A DNA stretch of 64,000 nt from Nocardia brasiliensis ATCC 700358 (GCF_000250675.2 NC_018681.1:8804001-8868000); one strand, 5' to 3'. Shown: positions 16,508 through 25,666, counted from the stretch's first letter. Numbers and translations: made by a program. Notes: generated from the letters alone by a model not told the origin.

Positions 16508-17452
16508 ATGAACGATCACCGGGCGGATTCTGTTGTTGTGTCGATCTCAGCCGAACCCACGCCCGCCACCCACCTGGCCAAAGAGGTCGCCACCCAGCCT
16601 GACGACTGGGCGCGCGCCGAAACGATCGCCGCCGAACACCGCGAGATCCTCCCCCAAAAGGGCGAGCGAGTCGCCGTGATCGGTTGCGGCACATCCCTGT
16701 TCATGTCCAAAGCGATCGCGGCCCTGCGCGAGCGCGCCGGCCACGGTCTGACCGACGCCTGGCCCGCCAGCGAGGTCCGCTCCGGCCGCGAGTACGACCG
16801 CTATCTGGTGATCTGCCGCTCCGGCACCACCACCGAAGTGGTCAACGCGATGCGCGAGCTGCCCGCGGACGTTCCCCGCACCGTCATCTGCTCCAGCCCG
16901 GACACCCCGGTGCTCGAGCTGGGCGACCCGATCCTGATCGACGAGGTCGACGAGGAATCGGTGGTGCAGACCCGCTTCGCCACCACCACGCTGGCCATCC
17001 TGCGCTGGCACTTCGGCGAAGACCTCGCCCCCGTAATCGCCCAGGCCAGGGCCGTGCTCGCCGAGGACCCGACGGTGTCGCTGGCGCAGGTTCGCCACGC
17101 CGAGCAGATCAGCTTCGTCGGCATGGGCTTCGCCGCCGCCATCGCCGAGGAATCCGGCCTCAAGCTGCGCGAATCCTGCCAGTCCTGGACCGAGTCCTAC
17201 CTGTCCACCGAGTACCGGCACGGCCCGATCGCCATCTCCGCGCCCGGTCGCGCGGTCTGGGCGTTCGGCCCGCTGGTGCCGAACTTCGCCGCCGATATCG
17301 CGAGCACCGGTGCGCATTTCGAGCACCGCGACATCGATCCGATGGCCGATCTGGTTCGCGTGCACCAGCTGTGCATCCTGCGCGCGGCCGACCTCGGGCT
17401 CGACCCCGACCACCCGCGTGGCCTCAACCGCTCGGTCGTCCTGGACCAGTGA
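16508..17452 (+). CDS. agaS: SIS-domain sugar isomerase/deaminase, AgaS-like
   Basis: A 314-residue protein with two SIS (sugar isomerase) domains. The phosphosugar-binding loops are VIGCGTSLFMSKA and VICRSGTTTEVV in the first, and ISFVGMGFAAAIAEESG in the second. YLSTEYRHGPIA is the catalytic stretch shared with AgaS and GlmS isomerases, and the tail DHPRGLNRSVVL is typical. AgaS proteins deaminate and isomerise galactosamine-6-phosphate to tagatose-6-phosphate. With a deacetylase, PfkB kinase and class II aldolase downstream, this role fits. A GlcN-6-P deaminase-like role is the alternative. An in-frame GTG at 16538 is another possible start. Confidence 0.85.
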   Translation: MNDHRADSVVVSISAEPTPATHLAKEVATQPDDWARAETIAAEHREILPQKGERVAVIGCGTSLFMSKAIAALRERAGHGLTDAWPASEVRSGREYDRYLVICRSGTTTEVVNAMRELPADVPRTVICSSPDTPVLELGDPILIDEVDEESVVQTRFATTTLAILRWHFGEDLAPVIAQARAVLAEDPTVSLAQVRHAEQISFVGMGFAAAIAEESGLKLRESCQSWTESYLSTEYRHGPIAISAPGRAVWAFGPLVPNFAADIASTGAHFEHRDIDPMADLVRVHQLCILRAADLGLDPDHPRGLNRSVVLDQ

Positions 17453-17465
17453 GGGATCCGGTTCG

Positions 17466-18680
17466 GTGAGCCCCGAGCAGACCGCGGCGTCGGTATCGAC
17501 GCCACCACCGGCACCGGGAACTACTGTGCGAAGCATGTCAGCCGAGCACGACCCGAAGAGCACAGACCGGCCCGGCCGCGCCGCGGCCGGATCGCCCGAC
17601 CAGGCCGCTACCGCGGCCGAGGTGGGCGCGGGCGCCGCTGCGCACAGCACGACGCCCTCGGCCGGTGCCGCCAGGCCCGCGATCGGCGCTGCCGGGCCGA
17701 CCGCGACGGCTCGTCCTGGTGGCCCGTCGACGGGGCAGACCGCCGCACCCGCGCGGCCTGCCCCGTTGCCCGACGACGCACTGGTCCTCGGGCTGGACGT
17801 CGGCGGCACCACGATCAAAGGCGAAATCACCGACCGCGCAGGCGAAGTGCTCGCCGTCGCGACCGTGGCCACGCCGCAGGGCGAGGCGGCGTTCGAGGCG
17901 ATGGGCGCGCTCGGCGATCAACTGCTGGCCGAACTGACCGCGGCCCACCGGGATCGGGTCGGCCGCGCGGCCGTGGTCCTGCCCGGGATCGTCGATTCCG
18001 TCCGCTCGATCGCGGTGTTCAGCAGCAATGTCGGCTGGCGGGACGTGCACATCGGCGACCGGTTCCGCGACCGCTGGGGCATCCCCGTGCTCATCGAACA
18101 CGATGTCGCCGTGGCGGGTTGGGCCGAATGGCGCTTCGGCGCGGGTCGCGGGCACGACAACGTCTGCGTCGTCATCCTGGGCACCGGCATCTCCGGCACG
18201 CTGTCCGTCGGCGGGCACCTGGTGCGCAGCAGCTACGGCCAGGTCGGCGAATACGGGCATATCCCGGTGCGCCCGGACGGGCTGCCCTGCCCGTGCGGCA
18301 ACACCGGCTGCGTGGAGACCGTGGCCTCCGGCGCGTCGATCGCCCGCGCCTACACCCGCCGCACCGGTCGCGAGATCAAGGGCGCGGCAGAGGTTTTCGC
18401 GCTGGTCGACACCGACCCCGATGCCAAGGCCGTGCTCGTGGACGCGGTGGACGCGCTGGCCGACGGACTGATCGGCATCGTGCACGCGGCCTGCCCGGAG
18501 CTGATCATCCTCGGCGGCGGCCTCGCCGGTGCGGGCGCGGCCCTCACCGACCCGCTGCACCAAGCCATCGCCGACCGCCTCCGCCTGGTACCCGCACCGC
18601 ACGTCGTGCTCGGCGAATACGGCGCCCGCGCCGGGCTGATGGGTGCCGCGTTGTTCGCCCGGCAAGGTTCGCTGGCATGA
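17466..18680 (+). CDS. ROK-family sugar kinase with long N-terminal extension
   Basis: A member of the ROK (repressor/ORF/kinase) family lacking a DNA-binding domain, hence a sugar kinase. The phosphate-binding motif is LVLGLDVGGTTIKGE, the catalytic Asp is in LIEHDVAVAGWAEWRFGAG, and the zinc site is GHIPVRPDGLPCPCGNTGC. About 100 residues of Ala/Pro/Gly/Thr-rich low-complexity sequence precede the fold, whereas most ROK kinases start about ten residues before DVGGTT. GTG 17466 has GAGGGA nine bases upstream; ATG 17535 is an alternative giving a shorter extension. It probably phosphorylates the imported (N-acetyl)hexosamine at C6. Confidence 0.88.
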   Translation: MSPEQTAASVSTPPPAPGTTVRSMSAEHDPKSTDRPGRAAAGSPDQAATAAEVGAGAAAHSTTPSAGAARPAIGAAGPTATARPGGPSTGQTAAPARPAPLPDDALVLGLDVGGTTIKGEITDRAGEVLAVATVATPQGEAAFEAMGALGDQLLAELTAAHRDRVGRAAVVLPGIVDSVRSIAVFSSNVGWRDVHIGDRFRDRWGIPVLIEHDVAVAGWAEWRFGAGRGHDNVCVVILGTGISGTLSVGGHLVRSSYGQVGEYGHIPVRPDGLPCPCGNTGCVETVASGASIARAYTRRTGREIKGAAEVFALVDTDPDAKAVLVDAVDALADGLIGIVHAACPELIILGGGLAGAGAALTDPLHQAIADRLRLVPAPHVVLGEYGARAGLMGAALFARQGSLA

Positions 18681-19035
18681 GGCCAGTGGTCGCCACCCCG
18701 ACACGCCCAGCCCCGAGCCCACGCCGCATCGCCCGCCCGGCGCAGCGCTATCGGGTCCCGGGTACGTCCGCTGCCACCACCCACCCAACTGGGTACCCGC
18801 CCCAGATTGACGGGCCCCAAGCGCCGGACCGACCATGGAATGGACCACTGGCGCCCCACGACCGCCCGACAGCACGAGCGATACCTGCCGAAGGTCGCCG
18901 CACGCCCGCGGCTCGCACCCATCGGGATCGACCGCTGACCGTCGTTGCACCCCGCGATCGGGTTGTTACCGGGGTGGTGACTGCAGGCTGTCGCGGACGA
19001 GCGGGGCGTGGCGGGCGCGCCAATAGGGTGTTCCT
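18681..19035. other. 355-bp intergenic region with leaderless-type promoter for the deacetylase
   Basis: No convincing gene was seen between the kinase and the deacetylase. At its right end TAGGGT (19024-19029) lies exactly six bases before the ATG at 19036. This matches a -10 box for a leaderless mRNA, although no good -35 is visible. It suggests that the deacetylase, PfkB and aldolase genes can be transcribed separately from the kinase. Confidence 0.4.
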
Positions 19036-20196
19036 ATGAGTCCGGGTACCGAATTGGCCATTCGCGGGCGCGTGGTGTGCGCGTCCGCCCAGTGGGACGA
19101 CGGTGTCGTCTCGATCGTCGGCGATCGGATCAGTGCGGTCGTGCCCTATGCGGAATGGGTTGCGGCACATCCGGGGTCGGCGGAGCCGGAGTTCGCGGGC
19201 ACGCTGCTGCCCGGACTGATCGACATCCACAATCACGGCGGGCTCGGGCATCGGTTCGACTCCGTCGACCCCGCCGAGGCGCGGGCCGCCGCGGCCTTCC
19301 ACCACGCGAGCGGGTCCACGACCGTGGTCGCGAGCATCGTCACCGCGGCCGCCGCCGACATGGTGGCGCAGACCGCGATGCTGCGCGGACTGGCCGAGGA
19401 CGGCGTGCTCGGCGGCATCCACGCCGAGGGCCCGTTCCTGTCCGAGGCCCGCTGCGGGGCGCAGGATCCGCGGTTCCTGCGCGACCCCGACCTCGAGCTG
19501 ACCGACCAGCTGCTGCGGGCCGGCGGCGGCGCGCTGCGGATGATGACGCTCGCACCGGAACGTTCCGGGTACGACGCGGTCGCGCAGCGGCTCACCGAGC
19601 ACGGCGTGGTGGTCGCGCTCGGCCACAGCAACGCCGACTTCTCGTCGTTCCTGAAGGCCTTGCGGCCCACCGGCTTCGGCAGCGTGGTGACCCACCTGGC
19701 GAACGGCATGCCGCCGCTGCACCATCGCACACCGGGACCGGTCGGGGCGGGTCTCGTGGCGGCTGCGGCCGGGCACGCCATCGTCGAGCTGATCGGTGAC
19801 GGTGTGCACGTCGATCCCGGGTTCGCCGCGCTGGTCTTCGCGACCGCGCCCACCCGGGTCGCGCTGATCACCGACGCGATGCAGGCGGCGGGACTCTCGG
19901 ACGGCGAGTACCAGCTCGGCCCGCAGTCGGTCACCGTGCGCCAGGGCGTGGCCCGCATCGCGAACGGTTCGCTGGCGGGCGGCATCAGCACGCTGCTCGA
20001 CTGTGTCGCGCGGGCGGTTCGCGAATCCGGGGTGCCGCTCGACGCCGCGGTCCGCGCCGCCACCGCGACGCCCGCCGCGGCGCTCGGCCTCGCCGACGTC
20101 GGTGACCTGCGCGCGGGATATTTCGCCGACCTGTTGATAGTCGGTGACAATCTCCATTTGCATCGGGTGCTCAGGCGAGGACAGTGGTTGTCGTGA
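19036..20196 (+). CDS. nagA: N-acetylhexosamine-6-phosphate deacetylase (NagA/AgaA family)
   Basis: A 386-residue amidohydrolase. Metal and catalytic residues are visible: IDIHNHGG near residue 65, Glu in GIHAEGPFL, His in ALGHSNAD, THLANGMPPLHH, DGVHV and the catalytic Asp in LITDAM. It removes acetate from GlcNAc-6-P or GalNAc-6-P; the two activities cannot be separated by eye. Its companions (AgaS-like isomerase, PfkB kinase, aldolase) favour the GalNAc version (AgaA). The stop overlaps the next gene's GTG (GTGA). Confidence 0.92.
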   Translation: MSPGTELAIRGRVVCASAQWDDGVVSIVGDRISAVVPYAEWVAAHPGSAEPEFAGTLLPGLIDIHNHGGLGHRFDSVDPAEARAAAAFHHASGSTTVVASIVTAAAADMVAQTAMLRGLAEDGVLGGIHAEGPFLSEARCGAQDPRFLRDPDLELTDQLLRAGGGALRMMTLAPERSGYDAVAQRLTEHGVVVALGHSNADFSSFLKALRPTGFGSVVTHLANGMPPLHHRTPGPVGAGLVAAAAGHAIVELIGDGVHVDPGFAALVFATAPTRVALITDAMQAAGLSDGEYQLGPQSVTVRQGVARIANGSLAGGISTLLDCVARAVRESGVPLDAAVRAATATPAAALGLADVGDLRAGYFADLLIVGDNLHLHRVLRRGQWLS

Positions 20197-21146
20197 TCCT
20201 TACCGTGACCATGAACCCCGCTTACGACATGACCTACCGGGTCGAGCACTTCGAACGCGGCCAAGCGCACCGGGTCCGCTCCGTCGAGCAACGCATCGGC
20301 GGCAAGGGCATCAACGTCACCCGGGTGCTCAACCAGCTCGGGAAGTACGCGCGGGCAACCGGTTTCGCCGATCACGCGTTCGCGGCCGCCGCCGAGCTGG
20401 AGATGCCGGTCGATTTCGTGCACGCGCTGCCCTGGGTCCGGCGCACCGTGGTGATCAGCGAATCCGAGGACGGCACCGCCACCGCCCTGTGGGAGCCCGG
20501 CGCCCGGGTCTCCAACCCGCACGCGGCCGAACAACTCGCGGTCCGGGTCACCGGCATGCTGCCCGATATCGACGGCCTGGTCATCTCCGGCTCGCTGCCC
20601 GGCGGTATCGCGCCGACGCTGCCCGCCGAGATCGCCCGCGGCGCCATCGCCGCCGACGTGCCGACCATCTGCGATGTGGACGGCGAGGCGTTGCGCCTGG
20701 CCGCCCAGGTCCCCGGCGTCGTGCTGATGCCCAACGGCGACGAACTGCACCGGCTCACCGGCGTCAAGCCGGCCACCGCCGAAGAGGTCGTCACCGCCGC
20801 GTACCCGCTGATCGAGAGCGGGGTGCGCGCGGTGATCGCCACCCGCGGCGCCGACGGCATGGTCGCGGTCACCGCCGAGGGCGCCTGGTTCGCCGCGCTG
20901 CCGGAGCCGCTGGCCGGAAATCCCACGGGCGCGGGCGATTCCGCCACCGCCGCGGTGATCGCCGCGCTCACCGCCGACGAGGTCCCCGACTGGCCGACCA
21001 TTCTCACCGACGCGGTAGCCACCTCGGCCGCCGCCGTGGTCATCCCGGTGGCCGGCGAGATCGATCGCTGCCTGCGCACCCGCATCGCCCCGACCGTCCG
21101 AGTCACCCGGCTCGACCTACCCACCGCCCAGGAGCCGACGGCGTAA
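20193..21146 (+). CDS. PfkB-family hexose-phosphate kinase (tagatose-6-P or fructose-1-P kinase)
   Basis: A 317-residue PfkB sugar kinase. The N-terminus ILTVTMNPAYD and GGKGINVTRVL are signatures of the 1-phosphofructokinase/tagatose-6-phosphate kinase branch. The catalytic base and anion hole are in NPTGAGDSATA. GTG 20193 overlaps the deacetylase stop by 4 bp; a GTG nine bases upstream is less likely. In this context it would phosphorylate tagatose-6-phosphate to the 1,6-bisphosphate for the adjacent aldolase. Confidence 0.9.
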   Translation: MILTVTMNPAYDMTYRVEHFERGQAHRVRSVEQRIGGKGINVTRVLNQLGKYARATGFADHAFAAAAELEMPVDFVHALPWVRRTVVISESEDGTATALWEPGARVSNPHAAEQLAVRVTGMLPDIDGLVISGSLPGGIAPTLPAEIARGAIAADVPTICDVDGEALRLAAQVPGVVLMPNGDELHRLTGVKPATAEEVVTAAYPLIESGVRAVIATRGADGMVAVTAEGAWFAALPEPLAGNPTGAGDSATAAVIAALTADEVPDWPTILTDAVATSAAAVVIPVAGEIDRCLRTRIAPTVRVTRLDLPTAQEPTA

Positions 21147-21183
21147 CCGCCGCGGCGGGCTGAGCCCGCAGAAAGAGATACCG

Positions 21184-22008
21184 ATGCCGCTGACGCCTGT
21201 TTCCGAGTTGGTCACCACCGCCGCGCCCGGCGGGCTCGGGGCGTTCAACGTGATCGTGCTGGAGCACGCCGAGGCCATCGCGGCGGCCGCGGAAGCGGCG
21301 AAACGACCTGTGGTGCTCCAGCTTTCGGAGAACACGGCGAGCTATCACGGCGGCCTCGCACCGCTGGCCCTCGCCTGTCTGCGGGTCGCGGCCGACAGCA
21401 GCGCCGCCATCGCGGTGCACCTCGACCACGCGACCGATCCGGCATTGGTACGGGCCGCGGTCGAACTCGGCGTCGGCTCGGTGATGTACGACGGTTCCAC
21501 CCTGGACTACGCCGCCAACGTGGCGACTACCGCCGAGATCACCCGCTGGTGCCACGAGCGCGGCGTGCACGTCGAGGCCGAACTCGGCGAGGTCGGCGGG
21601 AAGGACGGTGCGCACGCCCCCGGTGTCCGCACCGATCCGGACGAGGCCGTCGAGTTCGTCGCCGCCACCGGCGTCGACGCGCTGGCCGTCGCGGTGGGCT
21701 CGTCACACGCCATGCACACCCGCACCGCGACCCTCGACAACGAATTGATCGCCCGCCTCGCCGCCAAGGTTCCGGTCCCCCTGGTCCTGCACGGCTCCTC
21801 CGGCGTCTCCGACGACGGGCTGCGCGCGGCGGTCGAGCACGGCATCACCAAGGTCAACATCGCGACCCGGCTGAATGTCCTGATGACCGAGGCGGTCCGC
21901 ACCGCTTTGGCGGCCGACCCCGCCCTGTCCGATCCGCGCAAATACCTGGGCCCGGGACGCGCGGCGGTGCAGCACGAAGTCACGCGCTTTCTTCAGCTCT
22001 TGGCCTGA
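21184..22008 (+). CDS. Class II ketose-bisphosphate aldolase (GatY/KbaY-like)
   Basis: A 274-residue zinc aldolase. Zinc ligands are in HLDHATD (near residue 80), EVGGKDGAHAP and ALHGSS-type LVLHGSSGVSDD. SVMYDGSTLDYAAN and AVGSSHAMHTRTATLD complete the class II pattern. It cleaves tagatose- or fructose-1,6-bisphosphate to dihydroxyacetone phosphate and glyceraldehyde 3-phosphate. Its short length and place after a PfkB kinase favour the GatY/KbaY (tagatose) type over the housekeeping Fba. It is the last gene of the catabolic cluster; two hairpins follow. Confidence 0.88.
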   Translation: MPLTPVSELVTTAAPGGLGAFNVIVLEHAEAIAAAAEAAKRPVVLQLSENTASYHGGLAPLALACLRVAADSSAAIAVHLDHATDPALVRAAVELGVGSVMYDGSTLDYAANVATTAEITRWCHERGVHVEAELGEVGGKDGAHAPGVRTDPDEAVEFVAATGVDALAVAVGSSHAMHTRTATLDNELIARLAAKVPVPLVLHGSSGVSDDGLRAAVEHGITKVNIATRLNVLMTEAVRTALAADPALSDPRKYLGPGRAAVQHEVTRFLQLLA

Positions 22009-22023
22009 CCCGGAAAAGGCGCA

Positions 22024-22053
22024 GTCGGCGGCGCCGACTTCCACGCCGCCGAC
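22024..22053. terminator. Hairpin after the aldolase gene
   Basis: Perfect 10-bp arms GTCGGCGGCG and CGCCGCCGAC with a ten-base loop, 15 bp past the aldolase stop. Probably terminates the sugar-catabolic operon. Confidence 0.65.
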
Positions 22054-22112
22054 CGCTGGGAAGGGTGAACCGTTCCCATGCGGTCCACCGAAGCTCGGTC
22101 CTCGAGGAGAGG

Positions 22113-22148
22113 GCGGCCGACGGCGGCAGGAATACCGCCGCCGGCCGC
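22113..22148. terminator. Second hairpin between convergent operons
   Basis: Arms GCGGCCG-A-CGGCGG and CCGCCG-C-CGGCCGC form a 13-bp stem with a single internal mismatch and an eight-base loop. The rest of the 254-bp gap between the aldolase and the convergent hydrolase shows no gene. Confidence 0.6.
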
Positions 22149-22262
22149 TGGGGAGGGGTGCATCGGGGCAGCCGATCCACCAACACCATCCACACTGCCC
22201 TGCCCACCTGAACGCTTCCCCTGACGCACCTGAGATTCCGTTAGGAACCCATACGACCCGCC

Positions 22263-24362
22263 CTAGTCGGGTATCGGGGCGGTCAGCGCGATATTGACCC
22301 AGCTCGGGGCCTCCGGGTCGAGGCGCAGATGCTGCGGACGGAGGCCCGAATCGAACAGGAAGGGGGCAGGCGGCAGACCCTTCGGGAAGTTGCTGGCGTA
22401 CACGTCCACCCGCAACCGGTGTCCGGGCTGCAATACCGCATCGATCGGCGTCACGGCGACATCCAGCGCGACCGGCTCCCCTGGCACGGTCGGCTGCCGC
22501 CGGTCCAGATCCAGGAAGTACTGCGGCGCGGTGTAGTCACCGTTCGCGGACTTCTTGCTGGCGGCCTCGTCGATCTGGCGCAGCGAGGAGACCAGCTGCC
22601 CGGTGGCGATCTCCCGGGACGTGCCGTCGGGCGCCACATCGTTGATCGTCGTCACCCAGTAGCCGTCGGCCGCCTCGTGGGTCACGTTGAGGTGCACGCT
22701 GATCGGGCCCGAGATGGTGGTCGTCTCGGCGACCGGGCTGCTGGTGAAACTCAGACCGTCGTGCTCCCACACGCGCGAGTCGTTGCCGCAGACATCCAGG
22801 ATCGCGGTGGCTCCCGCGGTGATCCGGGCGGTGTCCCGGCCGCACAGGCTCAACAGGCCCGGCGCCACCGTCAGGTCGCGGATCGCCCCCTGCCGCGGGC
22901 TTTCCGCGAGACCGCCGTCGTAGACCGAGGCCGCGGCGGTACCCGAGGGCAGGTCGTTGAGGTACACCCGCCGAAAGGTCGCCTCGGTGCGTGGGAATTC
23001 CGACAGGTCCGTCCAGCCCCCGCCCTGCTGCTTGACCACAATCGGCGCGTATTCCTCTATGCCGTTGTCGATGCCGCGCAGCCAGTGATCGAACCAGGCG
23101 CGCTGCAACACATCCAGCCGCGGCGGCATGCCGGGATGCCCGAATCCGCCCACCCCGGAACCGATGTGGTAGCCGTCGCCCATGATCAGCTTCTTCTGCT
23201 CCGTGGACAGCGGGATCTTATTGAACGTATCGGTCGGTGTGGTGCCGAAGATGTCGAACCACGCACCCACCATGAACAGCGGCACCTGGATATTGTCGAC
23301 CTTGGCCTTCAGCCCCTGCCGGAACGGCGAATTCGGGTCCACCAGCTCACGGGTCCGCGGGGTGAGCTGGTCCGGCGTCAACGCCGTGTAACCGTTGGCC
23401 ACCATGTCGACCAGGGTCAGCGGGTCGGCGATGCGGTCCTTCAACCACTGCAATTGCTGTGCGGGATCGAACTTTCCGACGGCGAGCGCGGTGACGTCGG
23501 GAATCATCTTGAGCGCGTTGACGCCCACCAGCCACGGCACCAGGAAGCCGACGCCCACTGCGCCGCCCGGACCGGCGATATCGGTGAAGATGTCGGCGCT
23601 GGGTTCGTAGGCGAACACCGCCTTCAGCCCGGGCGGACGCCGATCGGTGGCCTCGATCGCGGATATCCCGGTGAACGAGACCCCCATGGTGCCCACATTG
23701 CCGTCGCTCCAGGACTGCCGGGTGATCCAGTCGATCACCTCCGCGGAATCCTGCTTTTCCCGTTCGCCGAAGACCTGCCAGGAGCCCTCGGAGGTGCCGG
23801 TACCGCGCATGTCGACCTGCACCAGGGTGTATCCGGCTTCGGTCAGCGCCCAATCCTGCGCGGCGGTCTCCAGTGCGCCGCCGTCGAGCTGGCGGGTCAT
23901 ATCGAACAGTCCGTCGATACCGACGCCGGGCAGATTGATCGAGGCGATCCAATCCTCCAGCGGCTTCTTGATGCCCAGCCCGTCCGCCGAGGCCAGCACC
24001 GCCTGCCCGATCAGGAGCGGTAGTTTGCCGTAGCCCTGCATCTGCAAAATCACCGGTCGGCGGCCGTCGGCGAGGCGGCCGTCGCGCGCCGGATGAATGA
24101 TGTCGGCCTTGAGCACCTTGCCGTCGCTCATGGTGATCGGCACCGCGAGGTCGGGGACGATCCCGTTGTACGGCTGTGGCCCGTCCACCGCCGCGGTCCA
24201 TTGCGCGGCGTGCGCACCACCGTCGATTCCGGTGAAGCCCCCGACCGGCTCACCGAAGGCGGTCGGCGTCAGGAACGGTGCGCCCGCTAAGGCCACCGCC
24301 ACCGCCGCCATACCCCGCATCACAAACCGCTTCCGGTGTGTCCCGTCTCTCATTCGTTCCAT
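22263..24362 (-). CDS. Secreted CocE/NonD-family hydrolase (second copy)
   Basis: About 699 residues, with the same architecture as the hydrolase at 7.2-9.3 kb. It has an export signal (RKRFVMRGMAAVAVALAGAP), then an alpha/beta-hydrolase domain with nucleophile elbow GTMGVSFTGIS, Asp candidate in FMVGAWFDIFG and His in MGDGYHIGSG. A jelly-roll C-terminal domain follows (cysteines in LSLCGRD and DVCGND). ATG 24362 is preferred because the basic signal peptide begins there; ATG 24353 (MRDGTHRK) is almost as good. An extended N-terminus to 24467 lacks signal-peptide features. Substrate unknown: ester, amide or X-Pro peptide. Confidence 0.86.
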   Translation of the reverse strand: MERMRDGTHRKRFVMRGMAAVAVALAGAPFLTPTAFGEPVGGFTGIDGGAHAAQWTAAVDGPQPYNGIVPDLAVPITMSDGKVLKADIIHPARDGRLADGRRPVILQMQGYGKLPLLIGQAVLASADGLGIKKPLEDWIASINLPGVGIDGLFDMTRQLDGGALETAAQDWALTEAGYTLVQVDMRGTGTSEGSWQVFGEREKQDSAEVIDWITRQSWSDGNVGTMGVSFTGISAIEATDRRPPGLKAVFAYEPSADIFTDIAGPGGAVGVGFLVPWLVGVNALKMIPDVTALAVGKFDPAQQLQWLKDRIADPLTLVDMVANGYTALTPDQLTPRTRELVDPNSPFRQGLKAKVDNIQVPLFMVGAWFDIFGTTPTDTFNKIPLSTEQKKLIMGDGYHIGSGVGGFGHPGMPPRLDVLQRAWFDHWLRGIDNGIEEYAPIVVKQQGGGWTDLSEFPRTEATFRRVYLNDLPSGTAAASVYDGGLAESPRQGAIRDLTVAPGLLSLCGRDTARITAGATAILDVCGNDSRVWEHDGLSFTSSPVAETTTISGPISVHLNVTHEAADGYWVTTINDVAPDGTSREIATGQLVSSLRQIDEAASKKSANGDYTAPQYFLDLDRRQPTVPGEPVALDVAVTPIDAVLQPGHRLRVDVYASNFPKGLPPAPFLFDSGLRPQHLRLDPEAPSWVNIALTAPIPD

Positions 24363-24377
24363 GGGCCAGATTGTTGC

Positions 24378-24389
24378 TACCGGCCGGTA
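24378..24389. promoter_or_regulatory. 12-bp palindrome between hydrolase and AraC gene
   Basis: TACCGGCCGGTA is a perfect self-complementary 12-mer, 16 bp before the hydrolase start, in the divergent region shared with the AraC regulator. It is a candidate operator; the binding protein is unknown. Confidence 0.4.
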
Positions 24390-24591
24390 ACCACGACTCG
24401 TCCCTAGGCGACATCGTTTTACCCGAGGGCGACAGCCACCTTGGGCGTCCATCGAGGACGCAGGCATTTCCCCTGGTGGAGAGCAAGTCAGGCAACCCAG
24501 ACAACGCGCGGGCGTCTTGTCGCCGGGCGGGGCCGCTCGCTACTCTGCGAACCGGCTGGACAGATTTGCGGCCGGACGGTGGAGGAAGCAG

Positions 24592-25620
24592 ATGGCGATC
24601 ATGGCGCGGGCGGCCGGCTTACGCGGCTATCGCCGGCTGGTCGACGAACTCGGCGGCGACGGCACCGCGCTGCTGCGTCGTCTGGGTATCGCGCCGGAGG
24701 CCCCCGATTCCGACGACGCGATCCTGACCGCCGAATCCATGGCCTGGGCACTGGAGCTCGCGGCCACCGAATTGGCTTGTCCCGATTTCGGTCTGCGCCT
24801 GGCCGCCGATCAGGACCTCGATGTGCTCGGCCCCCTTGCGGTCGCACTGCTCAATGCCGACACCGTGGGCGCGGCCCTGGCCTGCCTGCAGCGGTACCTG
24901 TTCATCCAGCACGCCGGGCTCTCGATCCAGCTGTGCCCGGACCCGGAGCAGCAGCGCGGCATGCTCGCCCTGCACTACCGAGACATGGCCGAGGTGACGT
25001 CGTTCGTGCAGGGCATCGACCACGGGGCCGGACTGGTGCACCGGTATGTACAGCACGGTGTCGGCGGCGAATACGGGCTGCGGGCGGTCCATCTGCCGCA
25101 CCCCCAGCGCGCGCCGCTCTCGCGCTACCTCGAATTCTTCGGCGCCGAGGTGCGATTCGACATGCCGACGACGCTGTTCCGGTTCCCAGCGGAGTTGCTC
25201 GTGCGCCCCCTGGTCGGACGCGACCCTATGCTGCACAAGCTCGCGATGGACTACCTCGCCCGCAATTACTCCGAACTCGATCAGACCATGACCGCTCGGG
25301 TCCGCCTGGCCGTCGACCGCGCCCTCGTCGCAGCCACCGCCGATATCGCCACGGTCGCGGACATGCTGACCATCGGCGAGCGCAGCCTGCAACGCGCGTT
25401 GGCCGCGGAGGGAACCACGTTCACCGCGGTGCTCGACACCGCCCGGCGCGACGCGACCTACCGGCTGCTGTGCGAAACCGACCTGCCCATGGGCCGCATC
25501 ACCGCGCTGGTCGGGCTGCGCGAGCAATCCGCGCTGACCCGCGTCGTGCGTCGCTGGTACGGCACCACGCCCCAGCGCATCCGGACCGCGGCCCGCGAGC
25601 GTGTACGACCCGATCGGTGA
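24592..25620 (+). CDS. AraC-family regulator with Arabinose_bd (PF12625) domain
   Basis: A 342-residue activator-type regulator. An N-terminal Arabinose_bd sensor domain spans residues 15-200. The C-terminal double helix-turn-helix covers about 235-335, with first recognition helix region TVADMLTIGERSLQRALAAE and second GRITALVGLREQSALTRVVR. ATG 24592 has GGAGGA five bases before it. It is divergent from the secreted CocE-like hydrolase and may control it. Regulators of this OruR/PF12625 type often govern fatty-acid, lipid or amino-acid catabolism. A second member of this family is at 44.3 kb. Confidence 0.9.
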   Translation: MAIMARAAGLRGYRRLVDELGGDGTALLRRLGIAPEAPDSDDAILTAESMAWALELAATELACPDFGLRLAADQDLDVLGPLAVALLNADTVGAALACLQRYLFIQHAGLSIQLCPDPEQQRGMLALHYRDMAEVTSFVQGIDHGAGLVHRYVQHGVGGEYGLRAVHLPHPQRAPLSRYLEFFGAEVRFDMPTTLFRFPAELLVRPLVGRDPMLHKLAMDYLARNYSELDQTMTARVRLAVDRALVAATADIATVADMLTIGERSLQRALAAEGTTFTAVLDTARRDATYRLLCETDLPMGRITALVGLREQSALTRVVRRWYGTTPQRIRTAARERVRPDR

Positions 25621-25626
25621 AGTGCG

Positions 25627-25666
25627 CGGCCGGCGGCGCGGGCGAGGGGACGAGCGCCGCCGGCCG
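25627..25666. terminator. Strong hairpin after the AraC gene
   Basis: Perfect 13-bp arms CGGCCGGCGGCGC and GCGCCGCCGGCCG with a 14-base loop, starting 7 bp after the stop codon. The remaining gap to 25,877 has no supported gene. Confidence 0.7.

Noticed and set aside
22009..22262. Short ORFs between the aldolase and the second CocE-like hydrolase
   Set aside because: The sequence is dominated by two GC-rich hairpins; the ORFs have arginine-rich, structureless translations.
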